A stretch of 64,000 bases of DNA from Yersinia bercovieri ATCC 43970 (GCF_013282745.1 NZ_CP054044.1:1860001-1924000); one strand, 5' to 3'; counted from the stretch's first letter, positions 30,767 through 41,545 are shown. Notes: generated by a model not told the origin, from the sequence alone. Made by a program: numbers and translations.

Positions 30767-32215
30767 TCAGTTATTCTGATAAATATCTTTATACAGGCGG
30801 CTTTCGAAGCGGACCAATGGCGCCCGACGATTTTTTTGATCTTCTGGTGGGACCGCGTAGCCGGACAAAAATTGTACAAATGCCATGCGTTGCCCACTGG
30901 CCGTGGTGATAAATCCGGCTAAATTGTACACGCCTTGCAGTGCACCCGTTTTCGCCGACACTTTGCCGTCAACGCCCGCTTCATGTAGCCCGCCACGATA
31001 GCGTAACGTGCCGTCATAGCCGGAAAGTGGCAGCATTGAAATAAAGTTAAGCTCTTGATCATGCTGAGCAATATATTGCAAAGCCTGCATCATAGTTGCT
31101 GGTGAAATCAAATTATGGCGTGATAAGCCAGATCCATCCACAACAATGCTGTTGCCCAGATCCACCCCCGCTTTCTGACGTAAAACCTGCCGCACTGCAT
31201 CAGCACCCGCACGCCACGTGCCTGGCACCCCAAAACGCTGATGGCCAATTGTTCTGAAAACAGTATCGGCAATCATATTGTCCGATTTTTTTAGCATGAT
31301 TTTTAGTAAATCATGCAGCGGCGCTGATTGGGTTTGTGCCAACACATTTCCTGCCGGACTCGGTGTTGTCTGACGGCGCAGGCTGCCATCAACCTGGATA
31401 TCACCCTTTTTCAGCTCGTCTTTCAAAATAGCCCCGGCATAGCTGGCCCCATTTTGCACGGCGAAGGCCAGTGGCAGCGGTTCACTGCGCTGAGTTAGGC
31501 AACCGGTGAGTGTGAAGCGGTTTAACTCGCCAGGAACGACGTCTAATTCACAATATTGTGCATCAGGCGAGCCTTTGGCTAAGGTGCGGACTTCACTGAA
31601 CATCTGCACCGGATAGTAGGAGGCGACCCGAATAAACGCCATGTCACCTGGGTTCGGCGCGCTGTAAAGAGAGACCGAAAAGCAGTTACGATCGACGATG
31701 GCCGCAGCAGGAGGCGCACTAAAGCATTGCGTCATATCGTTCCATGGCCAACCAGGTGCTTTGTCATGGCTGGCAAAAACGGAGGTATCAATAATTAAGT
31801 CACCGGCAACTTGCTTAACACCCGCTTTTCTTAAGGTGGCAACCATATTTCGCAACTGTTGGCGTGTTAACGTGGGGTCACCATCAAAACGGGCAATTAA
31901 GTTACCCCGCAATACACCATCAGTTATCGTGCCATGGCTTTCTAACGTGGTCACGAAGCGAAAGTCTGGGCCGAGCTGTAATAACGCAGCCAGGGCTGTC
32001 AGTACTTTTTGTGTACTGGCGGGTAACGCCATCTGCTGAGCGTGATAGTCTATTGCCGGGCTGGTCGCCCCGATTTTTTGTACGATTAGTGCAAGATTTG
32101 CCCCATCAGGCAGATACTGTGTGTAATTTTCGACCTGAGCCGCATTGGCGTTAGATATGCTGATATTGAGCGCAATAGCACAGGCCAATCCACTGACAAT
32201 TCGTGAAAAATGCAT
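30767..32215 (-). CDS. dacB: D-alanyl-D-alanine carboxypeptidase/endopeptidase (PBP4)
   Basis: This is a class C penicillin-binding protein of the periplasm that cleaves D-Ala-D-Ala ends and peptide cross-bridges. The 482 residues have a signal peptide (about 1-26, SNANA-AQVEN), the catalytic S67-T-Q-K70 (PASTQK), the SDN motif in MLKKSDNMIADT and KTG in SAKTGALQGVYN. Size agrees with E. coli PBP4. It is the first gene of a dacB-basR-basS operon (gap five bases, then overlap), and it is divergent from greA as in E. coli. Confidence 0.97.
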   Translation of the reverse strand: MHFSRIVSGLACAIALNISISNANAAQVENYTQYLPDGANLALIVQKIGATSPAIDYHAQQMALPASTQKVLTALAALLQLGPDFRFVTTLESHGTITDGVLRGNLIARFDGDPTLTRQQLRNMVATLRKAGVKQVAGDLIIDTSVFASHDKAPGWPWNDMTQCFSAPPAAAIVDRNCFSVSLYSAPNPGDMAFIRVASYYPVQMFSEVRTLAKGSPDAQYCELDVVPGELNRFTLTGCLTQRSEPLPLAFAVQNGASYAGAILKDELKKGDIQVDGSLRRQTTPSPAGNVLAQTQSAPLHDLLKIMLKKSDNMIADTVFRTIGHQRFGVPGTWRAGADAVRQVLRQKAGVDLGNSIVVDGSGLSRHNLISPATMMQALQYIAQHDQELNFISMLPLSGYDGTLRYRGGLHEAGVDGKVSAKTGALQGVYNLAGFITTASGQRMAFVQFLSGYAVPPEDQKNRRAPLVRFESRLYKDIYQNN

Positions 32216-32474
32216 AATTTCGGTATAACTGCTGGATAATGTGTTGCCATACTACGGTGCAACGAGGGCGAAAGTAAACGATGACCCTAAAGGAACTCTA
32301 CGTTAAAATGCATATCAAAATGCAAAATTGATCCTGACTTGGGTTTTTTGCTCCAGGAGTGATTATTTTTGTTGATCACCAGGAGATGAGTAGGATATCA
32401 AGCTAACCATATTTTCATTCGATGACGTTAGGATGACGGTTTTTGAACAGGATAGATTTAGAGGTATTTAAAAG

Positions 32475-32951
32475 ATGAAACAGATTCCGATGACGGTACG
32501 TGGCGCAGATAAACTGCGTGAAGAACTGGATTTTTTAAAAGGCGTTCGTCGCCCTAAAATTATTTCTGATATTGCCACTGCCCGTGAGCATGGCGATTTG
32601 AAAGAAAATGCGGAATATCACGCAGCCCGCGAACAGCAAGGGTTCTGTGAAGGCCGTATTCAAGAAATTGAAGCAAAGCTCTCCAATGCGCAGGTGATTG
32701 ATATCACTAAAATGCCAAATAATGGGCGCGTTATTTTTGGTGCCACGGTTCGTGTCTTAAATGTGGATATCGAAGAGGAGCAGCAGTATCGGATTGTGGG
32801 TGATGATGAAGCTGATTTTAAGCAAAATCTTATTTCAGTTAACTCACCTATCGCTCGTGGCCTGATTGGTAAGGAAGTCGATGACGTCGTTGTTATTCGA
32901 ACTCCAGGCGGCGAAGTAGAATATGAAATTCTTAGCGTGGATTATGTGTAA
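32475..32951 (+). CDS. greA: Transcript cleavage factor GreA
   Basis: The protein rescues backtracked RNA polymerase by stimulating cleavage of the nascent RNA. The 158 residues have the N-terminal coiled coil ([19 protein letters not shown] to KLSNAQVID) with the acidic tip in [20 protein letters not shown], and the C-terminal FKBP-like domain ending [12 protein letters not shown]. Length equals E. coli. It is monocistronic, followed by a perfect palindromic terminator. Confidence 0.98.
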   Translation: MKQIPMTVRGADKLREELDFLKGVRRPKIISDIATAREHGDLKENAEYHAAREQQGFCEGRIQEIEAKLSNAQVIDITKMPNNGRVIFGATVRVLNVDIEEEQQYRIVGDDEADFKQNLISVNSPIARGLIGKEVDDVVVIRTPGGEVEYEILSVDYV

Positions 32952-33011
32952 TACTTGTTCATCTGAGCAGATATTTCGCATTATTTCTCAAAAATGAAGT
33001 TGTAAAGAAAA

Positions 33012-33040
33012 GTAAAAGGCCGCATGCGGCCTTTTATCAG
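33012..33040. terminator. Bidirectional terminator between greA and yhbY
   Basis: AAAAGGCCGC and GCGGCCTTTT form a 22-base perfect palindrome (33014-33035) between the two convergent genes. The A and T runs at the ends suit both directions. Confidence 0.85.
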
Positions 33041-33080
33041 AACAAAGTGCATGGCACCTTTTCTCTAAAACAAGCGTCAC

Positions 33081-33374
33081 TTAACGCGGTAAAATAATTT
33101 TGCGCTCTTTCGCTGGGCGATAAAGCACTAAAATATTACCGATGATTTGGACGTTAACGGCACCGGTTTCACGCACGATGGCATCAGCAATTAGGGCTTT
33201 GGTTTCACGCTCTTCAGCAGTGATCTTCACCTTAATAAGTTCATGATGTTCCAGCGTTTGTTCGATTTCAGCCAGCACACCTTCGGTTAATCCGTTATTG
33301 CCCAGCATCACTACTGGTTTTAACGGATGGGCCAAGCTTTTCAGGTGCTGTTTTTGTTTGTTATTCAGATTCAT
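33081..33374 (-). CDS. yhbY: YhbY, CRM-domain ribosome-associated RNA-binding protein
   Basis: The 97-residue protein is a single CRS1-YhbY (CRM) domain: KQKQHLKSLAHPLKPVVMLG contains the start of the domain and its GNNGLTE loop, the usual RNA-contact motif, follows. E. coli YhbY associates with pre-50S particles. It is divergent from rlmE, as in E. coli. No odd features. Confidence 0.95.
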   Translation of the reverse strand: MNLNNKQKQHLKSLAHPLKPVVMLGNNGLTEGVLAEIEQTLEHHELIKVKITAEERETKALIADAIVRETGAVNVQIIGNILVLYRPAKERKIILPR

Positions 33375-33520
33375 CGTCTTTTTTGCTTAAGTTGGGATTG
33401 AAAACGGTTCATTCTACCGCCATCTCATGTGTATCACCAAATCGGTCTACGTCGATGGGGAGTTTACGCGAGCTAAGCAATAGATGCGCGGACTCTTAAT
33501 TAAGATAGTTGGAAAAATAG

Positions 33521-34150
33521 ATGTCTAATAAAAAGCGTTCGGGTAGCTCCAGTCGCTGGTTGCAAGAACACTTTAGCGATAAATACGTCATTCAGGCGCA
33601 GAAAAAGGGGCTACGCTCTCGCGCCTGGTTTAAACTTGATGAAATACAACAGAACGATAAACTTTTTAAGCCCGGTATGACCGTTGTCGATTTAGGCGCG
33701 GCACCTGGTGGCTGGTCCCAATATGTTGTAACCCAGATCGGGGGTAAAGGGCGGATCATTGCATGTGATCTTCTACCAATGGATCCTATTGTTGGTGTCG
33801 ATTTCCTTCAGGGCGATTTTCGTGATGAACTGGTTCTGAAAGCTTTACTTGAGCGCGTTGGGGATAAAAAAGTTCAGGTGGTCATGTCTGATATGGCCCC
33901 GAATATGAGTGGTACTCCGGCAGTCGATATACCTAAATCAATGTATCTGGTTGAATTAGCTTTGGAAATGTGTCGAGATGTACTTGCACCAGGCGGAAGT
34001 TTCCTGGTGAAGGTGTTTCAGGGAGATGGCTTTGATGAATACCTACGGGAAATTCGCTCCCTGTTTACGAAAGTTAAGATTCGTAAGCCAGACGCTTCTC
34101 GTGCGCGATCGCGTGAAGTGTACATTGTAGCGACAGGGCGGAAACTGTAG
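33521..34150 (+). CDS. rlmE: 23S rRNA 2'-O-ribose U2552 methyltransferase RlmE (FtsJ/RrmJ)
   Basis: The enzyme methylates the ribose of U2552 in the A-loop of 23S rRNA. The 209 residues have K38 (WFKLDEIQ), the SAM site [14 protein letters not shown], the catalytic Asp in SDMAPNMSG, and the third catalytic residue in [11 protein letters not shown]: the K-D-K-E tetrad of the family. It is a heat-shock gene in E. coli, cotranscribed with ftsH, which follows 47 bases later here. Confidence 0.98.
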   Translation: MSNKKRSGSSSRWLQEHFSDKYVIQAQKKGLRSRAWFKLDEIQQNDKLFKPGMTVVDLGAAPGGWSQYVVTQIGGKGRIIACDLLPMDPIVGVDFLQGDFRDELVLKALLERVGDKKVQVVMSDMAPNMSGTPAVDIPKSMYLVELALEMCRDVLAPGGSFLVKVFQGDGFDEYLREIRSLFTKVKIRKPDASRARSREVYIVATGRKL

Positions 34151-34197
34151 TACCCTAACGCTGTTTGTTAACACAGTTGTAATATGAGGTTAATCCC

Positions 34198-36177
34198 TTG
34201 AGTGACATGGCGAAAAACCTAATTCTCTGGTTAGTTATTGCAGTCGTACTGATGTCTGTATTCCAGAGCTTTGGACCCAGCGAATCGAATGGCCGTAGAG
34301 TGGATTACTCTACTTTCATGTCCGACGTAACCCAAGAACAGGTTCGTGAAGCACGTATCAATGGACGTGAAATCAACGTCAGTAAAAAAGATAACAGCAA
34401 ATATACGACTTTCATTCCGGTCAACGATCCAAAGCTGTTAGATACCTTATTGACTAAAAATGTGAAAGTTGTTGGTGAGCCGCCGGAAGAGCCGAGCTTG
34501 CTGGCATCTATCTTTATTTCTTGGTTCCCAATGCTGTTGTTGATTGGGGTCTGGATCTTCTTTATGCGTCAAATGCAGGGCGGCGGCGGCAAAGGGGCAA
34601 TGTCCTTTGGCAAGAGCAAGGCCAGAATGCTGACCGAAGATCAGATAAAAACCTCTTTTGCTGATGTTGCTGGTTGTGACGAAGCAAAAGAAGAAGTCAG
34701 TGAATTGGTTGAATATTTGCGCGAACCAAGCCGTTTCCAGAAGCTGGGCGGTAAGATTCCGAAAGGCGTGTTAATGGTCGGTCCTCCAGGGACAGGTAAA
34801 ACCTTGCTGGCGAAAGCCATTGCAGGTGAAGCCAAAGTGCCATTCTTCACCATCTCCGGTTCTGACTTTGTAGAAATGTTTGTTGGTGTGGGTGCATCCC
34901 GTGTCCGTGACATGTTTGAGCAGGCTAAGAAAGCCGCGCCTTGTATCATCTTTATTGATGAAATTGATGCGGTAGGCCGTCAGCGTGGCGCTGGATTGGG
35001 TGGTGGTCATGACGAACGTGAACAAACCCTGAACCAAATGCTGGTCGAGATGGATGGCTTTGAAGGTAACGAAGGCATCATTGTCATCGCAGCAACTAAC
35101 CGTCCAGACGTTCTTGACCCAGCTTTGCTGCGCCCAGGTCGTTTCGACCGTCAGGTGGTGGTTGGTTTACCGGATGTCCGTGGTCGTGAACAGATTCTGA
35201 AAGTCCACATGCGCCGTGTGCCATTAGATACTGATATTGATGCTTCCGTGATAGCTCGTGGTACACCAGGTTTCTCTGGTGCTGACCTGGCGAACCTGGT
35301 CAATGAAGCCGCACTGTTTGCCGCTCGCGGTAACAAACGCGTCGTTTCAATGGTTGAGTTTGAGAAAGCGAAAGACAAAATTATGATGGGTGCGGAACGT
35401 CGCTCCATGGTAATGACAGAAGCACAGAAAGAATCTACGGCATACCATGAAGCAGGGCACGCGATCATTGGTCGCCTGGTGCCTGAGCATGACCCAGTAC
35501 ATAAAGTGACGATCATTCCACGTGGTCGTGCGCTGGGTGTGACCTTCTTCTTACCAGAAGGTGATGCGATCAGTGCTAGCCGTCAGAAACTGGAAAGCCA
35601 GATCTCTACCTTGTATGGTGGTCGTCTTGCTGAAGAGATCATTTATGGCCCGGAAAAAGTCTCTACCGGTGCATCAAATGATATCAAGGTTGCTACGTCT
35701 ATCGCGCGTAACATGGTGACACAGTGGGGCTTCTCCGAGAAGTTGGGGCCATTGCTGTATGCTGAAGAAGAGGGGGAAGTATTCCTCGGTCGTTCCGTCG
35801 CAAAAGCCAAACATATGTCCGATGAAACAGCGCGTATTATCGATCAGGAAGTTAAATTGCTCATCGAGCGTAACTATCAGCGTGCACGTAAATTGCTGTT
35901 AGAAAACATGGATGTTTTACACTCCATGAAAGATGCGCTGATGAAGTATGAAACGATTGATGCGCCGCAGATTGATGACTTGATGAATCGCAAAGAAGTT
36001 CGACCGCCAGCCGGTTGGGATGATGCGAGCAAAGCTAAATCATCTGACAATGACAGTACGCCAAAGGCACCTACGGCGGTTGAAGAACCACGTACGCCAA
36101 GCTCGGGCAATACAACGCCAGGCAACACAACGCCAGGCAACACAAATAGCATGCCAGAGCAGTTGGGTGATAAGTAA
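34198..36177 (+). CDS. ftsH: ATP-dependent zinc metalloprotease FtsH
   Basis: This inner-membrane AAA+ protease degrades unassembled membrane proteins and regulators such as LpxC. It has TM1 (about 7-24), TM2 (101-123), Walker A GPPGTGKT (195-202), Walker B FIDEID (252-257), the second region of homology, and zinc site HEAGH at about 417-421. The start is ambiguous as in E. coli: the TTG at 34198 (659 residues) sits seven bases from TGAGGT, while the ATG at 34207 (656 residues) is 16 bases away. The C-terminal tail carries GNTTP repeats encoded by a 15-base tandem repeat (36106-36150). It is the second gene of rlmE-ftsH. Confidence 0.98.
   Translation: MSDMAKNLILWLVIAVVLMSVFQSFGPSESNGRRVDYSTFMSDVTQEQVREARINGREINVSKKDNSKYTTFIPVNDPKLLDTLLTKNVKVVGEPPEEPSLLASIFISWFPMLLLIGVWIFFMRQMQGGGGKGAMSFGKSKARMLTEDQIKTSFADVAGCDEAKEEVSELVEYLREPSRFQKLGGKIPKGVLMVGPPGTGKTLLAKAIAGEAKVPFFTISGSDFVEMFVGVGASRVRDMFEQAKKAAPCIIFIDEIDAVGRQRGAGLGGGHDEREQTLNQMLVEMDGFEGNEGIIVIAATNRPDVLDPALLRPGRFDRQVVVGLPDVRGREQILKVHMRRVPLDTDIDASVIARGTPGFSGADLANLVNEAALFAARGNKRVVSMVEFEKAKDKIMMGAERRSMVMTEAQKESTAYHEAGHAIIGRLVPEHDPVHKVTIIPRGRALGVTFFLPEGDAISASRQKLESQISTLYGGRLAEEIIYGPEKVSTGASNDIKVATSIARNMVTQWGFSEKLGPLLYAEEEGEVFLGRSVAKAKHMSDETARIIDQEVKLLIERNYQRARKLLLENMDVLHSMKDALMKYETIDAPQIDDLMNRKEVRPPAGWDDASKAKSSDNDSTPKAPTAVEEPRTPSSGNTTPGNTTPGNTNSMPEQLGDK
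36106..36150 (+). repeat. 15-base tandem repeat in the 3' end of ftsH
   Basis: There are three consecutive 15-base units (GGCAAYACAACGCCA twice, then GGCAACACAAATAGC). They encode [15 protein letters not shown] in the disordered C-terminal tail of FtsH, just before its end. The change is in-frame by unit length. Confidence 0.85.
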
Positions 36178-36212
36178 GTCAACAGTTGGCATCTAAAAGC
36201 GTTGTGATTAAT

Positions 36213-36252
36213 ATAAACCTCGGGCTTGCTCGGGGTTTTTCTTTTTCTTCTA
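36213..36252 (+). terminator. Terminator/attenuator between ftsH and folP
   Basis: AAACCTCGGGCTTGCTCGGGGTTT folds into a hairpin with a GGCTT-type loop, followed by TTCTTTTTCTTC. folP starts about 65 bases later, so this may only attenuate. Confidence 0.75.
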
Positions 36253-36315
36253 TCGATTTCTCTTTTTTTATTGATATAGCATCAAAGTGAATTGCCACTT
36301 TTAAGGCGTGAACAC

Positions 36316-37149
36316 ATGCATTTAACTGCCAGAGGCCGGGTTTTGGATCTCTCTCACCCACAAGTGATGGGTATTTTGAATGTCACTCCAGATTCATTTT
36401 CGGATGGTGGACATCACAACAATCTCGATAAAGCATTGCAACATGCTCAACTGATGTTATCCGCAGGTGCTACTCTGATTGATATTGGTGGTGAATCCAC
36501 GCGCCCTGGTGCTTTGGAAGTCAGCGAGCAAGAAGAGCTTGATCGGGTGGTACCTGTCGTCGAAGCGCTGGCAAACCGCTTTGATGTTTGGCTCTCTGTT
36601 GATACATCGAAAGCGGCGGTAATCGCAGAATCGGCTCGTGCTGGTGCCCACTTGATCAATGATATTCGTTCATTGCAAGAACCTGGCGCACTTGAAGCGG
36701 CCGCCCAGAGTGAGTTGCCAGTATGCCTAATGCATATGCAAGGGCAACCGCAAAGTATGCAGCAATCACCTCATTACGACGACCTACTGGCCGATATAAA
36801 CCAGTTCTTTAAGCATCATATTGAACGTTGTGTTGCGGCCGGTATCGCAAAAAACAAATTGTTACTCGACCCAGGCTTCGGTTTCGGTAAAAATCTGGCG
36901 CATAATTACCAGCTCTTGGCACGTTTGGCCGAACTTCACCATTTTGAATTGCCACTATTGGTGGGTATGTCGCGAAAAACGATGGTTGGTCAGCTACTAA
37001 ATGTTCCGCCACAACAGCGGGTTATCGGCAGTGTCGCTTGCGCTGTCATTGCAGCAATGCAAGGCGCGCAGATTGTCAGAGTGCATGATGTCAAAGAAAC
37101 CGTCGAGGCGATGCGTATCGTCGAGGCAACACTTTCAGCGAAGGGATAG
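36316..37149 (+). CDS. folP: Dihydropteroate synthase
   Basis: The enzyme joins p-aminobenzoate to the pterin diphosphate in folate synthesis and is the sulfonamide target. The 277 residues have the pterin-binding motifs MGILNVTPDSFSDGG and DIGGESTRPGA, then LLLDPGFGFGKN and VGMSRKTM. The start at 36316 (MHLTARGRVLDL) gives the normal length; the upstream in-frame start at 36292 adds a non-conserved tail. glmM follows nine bases after the stop, making a folP-glmM operon. Confidence 0.97.
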   Translation: MHLTARGRVLDLSHPQVMGILNVTPDSFSDGGHHNNLDKALQHAQLMLSAGATLIDIGGESTRPGALEVSEQEELDRVVPVVEALANRFDVWLSVDTSKAAVIAESARAGAHLINDIRSLQEPGALEAAAQSELPVCLMHMQGQPQSMQQSPHYDDLLADINQFFKHHIERCVAAGIAKNKLLLDPGFGFGKNLAHNYQLLARLAELHHFELPLLVGMSRKTMVGQLLNVPPQQRVIGSVACAVIAAMQGAQIVRVHDVKETVEAMRIVEATLSAKG

Positions 37150-37158
37150 AGATAAATT

Positions 37159-38499
37159 ATGAGCGACCGTAAATACTTTGGTACAGATGGCATTCGCGGC
37201 AAAGTGGGTGAGAGTCCGATTACGCCTGATTTTGTATTAAAGCTCGGCTGGGCTGCCGGTAAGGTACTGGCGCGACATGGTTCTCGTAAGATTATTATCG
37301 GTAAAGATACGCGTATTTCAGGTTATATGCTGGAGTCAGCGCTCGAAGCTGGTCTGGCAGCCGCTGGGCTATCAGCATCATTCACTGGCCCGATGCCAAC
37401 CCCGGCTGTTGCTTATCTGACCCGAACCTTCCGTGCTGAGGCGGGGATCGTCATTTCAGCGTCCCACAACCCCTTCTATGACAATGGCATCAAATTCTTC
37501 TCAATTGATGGCACCAAACTGCCTGATGATGTTGAAGAGGCGATTGAAGCAGAGATGGAAAAACCATTAACCTGCGTAGAATCCGCTGAATTGGGTAAAG
37601 CAAATCGTATTGTTGATGCTGCTGGCCGTTACATCGAGTTTTGTAAGGGAACATTCCCGAGTGAACTCAGTTTGAATGAGCTGAAAATTGTGGTCGATTG
37701 CGCTAATGGGGCAACTTACCATATCGCGCCAAGTGTCTTGCGTGAACTCGGCGCAACAGTGATCACCATCGGCTGTGAGCCGGATGGGATGAATATCAAT
37801 GAAGAGTGTGGTGCCACGGATGTCCGCTTGCTACAAGAGCGGGTACTTGCCGAAGGCGCACATGTTGGTCTGGCATTTGACGGTGACGGTGACCGGTTGA
37901 TGATGGTCGATCACTTGGGTAACAAAGTCGATGGCGACCAAATTCTTTATATCATTGCCCGTGAGGGTTTACGCCAAGGGCAGCTTAAAGGTGGTGCTGT
38001 TGGCACGCTGATGAGCAATATGGGCCTGCAACTGGCGCTGAAAGAGCTAGGTATTCCTTTTGTTCGTGCCAAAGTGGGTGACCGCTATGTATTGGAAGCG
38101 ATGCAGGAAAAAGGCTGGCGCATTGGTGCTGAAAACTCAGGCCATGTGATCTTATTGGATAAAACGACTACGGGTGACGGTATTGTGGCAGGTTTGCAAG
38201 TGCTCACCGCGATGGTACGCAACCATATGAGTCTGCATGATCTGTGCAGTGGCATGAAGTTATTACCGCAAATCTTGGTGAATGTGCGCTTCTCTGGTGA
38301 GCATAATCCACTAAAATCAGATAGCGTTGAAGAAGTTACTCGCCAAGTTGAAAAAGAACTGGGTGATCGTGGCCGGGTGCTGCTGCGCAAATCAGGGACC
38401 GAGCCACTAATCCGAGTCATGGTTGAAGGTGATGCAGAAGAGTCACTGATTGCCGAAATGGCTAACCGAATTGCTGATGCAGTAAAGGCAGCAGGTTAA
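37159..38499 (+). CDS. glmM: Phosphoglucosamine mutase
   Basis: The enzyme converts glucosamine 6-phosphate to glucosamine 1-phosphate for UDP-GlcNAc, feeding peptidoglycan and LPS. The 446 residues have the phospho-serine S102 in [12 protein letters not shown], the metal loop DGDGDR, the sugar loop GAENSGH and the phosphate-binding [12 protein letters not shown]. It starts nine bases after folP with its own AGAGAT ribosome site. A terminator follows. Confidence 0.98.
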   Translation: MSDRKYFGTDGIRGKVGESPITPDFVLKLGWAAGKVLARHGSRKIIIGKDTRISGYMLESALEAGLAAAGLSASFTGPMPTPAVAYLTRTFRAEAGIVISASHNPFYDNGIKFFSIDGTKLPDDVEEAIEAEMEKPLTCVESAELGKANRIVDAAGRYIEFCKGTFPSELSLNELKIVVDCANGATYHIAPSVLRELGATVITIGCEPDGMNINEECGATDVRLLQERVLAEGAHVGLAFDGDGDRLMMVDHLGNKVDGDQILYIIAREGLRQGQLKGGAVGTLMSNMGLQLALKELGIPFVRAKVGDRYVLEAMQEKGWRIGAENSGHVILLDKTTTGDGIVAGLQVLTAMVRNHMSLHDLCSGMKLLPQILVNVRFSGEHNPLKSDSVEEVTRQVEKELGDRGRVLLRKSGTEPLIRVMVEGDAEESLIAEMANRIADAVKAAG

Positions 38500-38533
38500 T
38501 CAAATTTGTGAGGGAGGGGCCACTTCCCCTGAA

Positions 38534-38570
38534 AAATGCGCCGAGGTTGGATGAGTTGGCGCTTTTTTCT
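38534..38570 (+). terminator. Terminator of folP-glmM
   Basis: GCGCC (38538-38542) pairs with GGCGC (38558-38562), and the hairpin is followed by TTTTTTCTG. Confidence 0.75.
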
Positions 38571-38717
38571 GCAAATAGAACGGTGTAATGAAATTGCCCT
38601 TGCGTGTATCAGACGCTTTGGTTAGTATTCACACCCGCTTAAGTGGGTGAATAAGTCCCCGCTGATGGGTGAGAAGCATTTAGCATGCGGTGACCCCGCA
38701 AGGATACAGGTACAACT

Positions 38718-39053
38718 ATGTACGAAGCTCTTCTGGTATTTTTCTTGCTGATTTCGATTGGGCTAGTTGCTCTGATCATGTTGCAGCAAGGTAAAGGCGC
38801 GGATATGGGAGCCTCATTCGGAGCAGGTGCATCTGCAACTCTGTTCGGTTCGAATGGTTCCGGTAACTTTATGACCCGTATGACGGCTGTATTGGCGGCG
38901 CTGTTCTTCGTCATTAGCTTAATTTTGGGCAATATGAGCACCAACCAGGGCCATAAAGGCAGCGAGTGGGAAAACCTGGGTCAGCCAGCAAAAACTGAGC
39001 AGACTACAGCTCCGGCAGCGCCAGTAACGCCGAGTAGTGATATCCCGAAATAA
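38718..39053 (+). CDS. secG: Preprotein translocase subunit SecG
   Basis: This is the small inner-membrane subunit of SecYEG. The 111 residues have two helices (about 2-22 and 54-74) flanking the conserved loop LQQGKGADMGASFGAGASAT and the FGSNGSGNFMTR block. The Ala/Pro/Thr-rich C-terminal tail is typical. The tRNA-Leu gene lies 91 bases downstream, as in E. coli, and may share its transcript. Confidence 0.97.
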   Translation: MYEALLVFFLLISIGLVALIMLQQGKGADMGASFGAGASATLFGSNGSGNFMTRMTAVLAALFFVISLILGNMSTNQGHKGSEWENLGQPAKTEQTTAPAAPVTPSSDIPK

Positions 39054-39144
39054 TGTTTTAAAAGCAGTCAGTAGTAAAAGACAAAAAGAGAGTTTTAAGA
39101 TGGTTGCAACGACTTAAACAGTAAAAACAACCATTTAAATCAGT

Positions 39145-39231
39145 GCCGGGGTGGTGGAATTGGTAGACACGCTACCTTGAGGTGGTAGTGCCCGATTGGG
39201 CTTACGGGTTCAAGTCCCGTCCTCGGTACCA
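39145..39231 (+). tRNA. leuU: tRNA-Leu (anticodon GAG)
   Basis: The 87-base class II tRNA has a long variable arm (GTGCCCGATTGGGCTTAC), a TTCAAGT T-loop, encoded CCA, and anticodon GAG in CTTGAGGT. The acceptor stem GCCGGGG / CCTCGGT keeps seven pairs, with G-U wobbles at pairs 1 and 5. It is almost identical to E. coli leuU and in the same place after secG. Confidence 0.97.
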
Positions 39232-39246
39232 AATAAGTCAGATAAC

Positions 39247-39275
39247 TTGCTTTTTTGTCTTGATCAACGTAATAT
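39247..39275 (+). promoter_or_regulatory. Putative sigma-70 promoter of the initiator tRNA gene
   Basis: TTGCTT (39247-39252) and TAATAT (39270-39275) are 17 bases apart, placing a start about 10 bases before the mature tRNA 5' end. Confidence 0.55.
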
Positions 39276-39291
39276 TTGCCACGTTTTCGGA

Positions 39292-39368
<77 letters not shown>

Positions 39369-39498
39369 CTTTCCTAAAGTGTTTTTTTTCAAATGTTGTA
39401 TTCGGTAGACCTCAGATACTTTCGATTTCAATTTGAAAAAAATACTTGTCAGAAAGTTGTACCGAAGCCGCTTTGCGGCAAACAGGGTCCAGTTGCAT

Positions 39499-39524
39499 AA
39501 AGCCCCGAATTTCGGGGTTTTTTG
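39499..39524 (+). terminator. Terminator/attenuator between metY and rimP
   Basis: AGCCCCGAAATTTCGGGGTT-type hairpin: AAGCCCCGA and TTCGGGGTT pair and are followed by TTTTTGTT. As rimP has no obvious strong promoter after it, some read-through into the operon is expected. Confidence 0.85.
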
Positions 39525-39583
39525 TTATTTGACAGCAGAATCACTGGGCTATTAGGCCCTTTTTTTATGTCTTGGGGGTGGGC

Positions 39584-40036
39584 TTGTCCACATTAGAACA
39601 AAAGTTAACAGAGATAATTTCAGCACCGGTTGAGGCCTTAGGCTACGAATTAGTCGGCATCGAGTTCATCCGGGGGCGCCAATCGACGCTACGAATCTAT
39701 ATTGATAGTGACGACGGAATCACTGTTGATGCTTGTGCTGATGTCAGCCACCAGGTCAGCGCTGTATTGGACGTAGAAGATCCAATTACGGTAGCTTACA
39801 ACTTAGAAGTTTCCTCTCCGGGCCTTGATCGTCCCATGTTCACCGCTGAACACTATACTCGTTACCTCGGTGAAGAAGTCACTCTGGTTTTGCGTATGGC
39901 AATGCAGAACCGCCGTAAATGGCAGGGCATTATCAAAGCGGTTGATGGTGAAATGATCACTGTTACTGTGGATGGAAAAGATGAAGTGTTCGCACTGAGC
40001 AACATCCAGAAAGCGAATCTGGTACCCCACTTTTAA
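39584..40036 (+). CDS. rimP: Ribosome maturation factor RimP
   Basis: RimP is needed for 30S subunit assembly. The start is set at the TTG codon 39584 (150 residues, [12 protein letters not shown]...), which gives the E. coli N-terminus and length and follows a GGGGGTGGG ribosome site. GTG at 39578 and TTG at 39572 are in frame but lie inside that site. The N-terminal alpha-beta domain contains [20 protein letters not shown] and the SH3-like C-terminal domain ends [13 protein letters not shown]. The non-AUG start suggests low translation. It is first protein gene of the rimP-nusA-infB-rbfA-truB operon. Confidence 0.95.
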   Translation: MSTLEQKLTEIISAPVEALGYELVGIEFIRGRQSTLRIYIDSDDGITVDACADVSHQVSAVLDVEDPITVAYNLEVSSPGLDRPMFTAEHYTRYLGEEVTLVLRMAMQNRRKWQGIIKAVDGEMITVTVDGKDEVFALSNIQKANLVPHF

Positions 40037-40057
40037 AGTTTGGATGAGGCAACTAGG

Positions 40058-41545
40058 ATGAACAAAGAGATTCTGGCTGTTGTAGAAGCAGTTTCCAATG
40101 AGAAATCCCTTCCGCGCGAGAAGATTTTTGAGGCGTTGGAAACAGCTCTAGCGACAGCGACCAAGAAAAAATACGAACAAGAAATTGAAGTTCGCGTCAG
40201 TATCGACCGTAAGACCGGTGATTTTGACACTTTCCGCCGTTGGGTCGCTGTTAATGAAGTCACGATGCCAACACGTGAAATCACGTTAGAAGCCGCTCAA
40301 TATGAAGACCCTTCGCTCCAGTTGGGTGATTATGTCGAAGACCAGATTGAATCTGTTACTTTTGACCGCATTACGACTCAAACGGCCAAACAAGTTATCG
40401 TACAAAAAGTGCGTGAAGCTGAGCGGGCCATGGTTGTTGAGCAGTTCCGCCAGTATTTGGGCGAAATTGTCACTGGTATAGTGAAAAAAGTTAACCGTGA
40501 CAGTATTGCGCTGGACCTGGGCAACAACGCTGAAGCTGTTATTGGTCGTGAAGACATGCTACCGCGTGAAAACTTCCGTCCAGGCGACCGTATCCGTGGC
40601 GTTCTGTATGATGTGCGCCCAGAAGCTCGCGGTGCGCAGCTGTTTGTCAGCCGTTCACGTCCTGAAATGCTGATTGAACTGTTCCGTATTGAAGTACCGG
40701 AAATCGGCGAAGAATTGATCGAAATTAAAGCAGCTGCCCGTGATCCGGGTTCGCGTGCTAAAATTGCGGTCAAAACCAACGACAAACGTATCGACCCAGT
40801 CGGTGCTTGCGTCGGGATGCGTGGTGCCCGTGTTCAGGCTGTTTCCAGCGAACTTGGTGGCGAGCGCATTGATATTGTATTGTGGGATGATAATCCAGCC
40901 CAGTTTGTTATTAACGCCATGGCGCCAGCTGATGTTGCGTCTATTGTGGTTGATGAAGACAGACACACGATGGATGTTGCCGTTGAAGCCAGTAATCTGG
41001 CACAGGCAATTGGCCGTAACGGTCAGAACGTACGTTTAGCAGCACAATTGAGTGGCTGGGAACTGAACGTAATGACGGCGGACGATCTTCAGGCGAAGCA
41101 TCAGGCCGAGGCTCATGCCGCTATTGATACCTTCACCAAATATCTTGATATCGATGAGGACTTTGCCACTGTATTGGTAGAGGAAGGTTTCTCTTCTCTG
41201 GAAGAGTTGGCTTACGTGCCGATGAAAGAACTTCTGGAAATCGATGGTCTTGACGAAGATACGGTTGAAGCGCTGCGTGATCGCGCCAAAGCTGCATTGA
41301 CCACGCTGGCCCTGGCACAAGAAGAGAGTCTTGGCGACCAAAAACCCGCTGATGACCTGCTGAACCTAGCGGGTCTGGAACGTAGCATGGCATTCAAATT
41401 GGCTGCGCGCGGTGTGTGTACGCTGGAAGATCTTGCCGAGCAGGGTATCGACGATCTGGCAGATATTGAAGGGCTTAGCGATGAGCAGGCCGGCGAGCTG
41501 ATTATGGCCGCACGTAATATCTGTTGGTTTGGCGATAACGCGTAA
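40058..41545 (+). CDS. nusA: Transcription termination/antitermination factor NusA
   Basis: NusA binds RNA polymerase and modulates pausing, termination and antitermination. The 495 residues have the N-terminal polymerase-binding domain (1-130), S1 domain (about 132-200), KH1 and KH2 (about 230-345, with [14 protein letters not shown] and [12 protein letters not shown]), and two acidic repeats at the C-terminus ([20 protein letters not shown] and [20 protein letters not shown]). The ATG at 40058 follows TAGGA and lies 21 bases after rimP. Confidence 0.98.
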   Translation: MNKEILAVVEAVSNEKSLPREKIFEALETALATATKKKYEQEIEVRVSIDRKTGDFDTFRRWVAVNEVTMPTREITLEAAQYEDPSLQLGDYVEDQIESVTFDRITTQTAKQVIVQKVREAERAMVVEQFRQYLGEIVTGIVKKVNRDSIALDLGNNAEAVIGREDMLPRENFRPGDRIRGVLYDVRPEARGAQLFVSRSRPEMLIELFRIEVPEIGEELIEIKAAARDPGSRAKIAVKTNDKRIDPVGACVGMRGARVQAVSSELGGERIDIVLWDDNPAQFVINAMAPADVASIVVDEDRHTMDVAVEASNLAQAIGRNGQNVRLAAQLSGWELNVMTADDLQAKHQAEAHAAIDTFTKYLDIDEDFATVLVEEGFSSLEELAYVPMKELLEIDGLDEDTVEALRDRAKAALTTLALAQEESLGDQKPADDLLNLAGLERSMAFKLAARGVCTLEDLAEQGIDDLADIEGLSDEQAGELIMAARNICWFGDNA

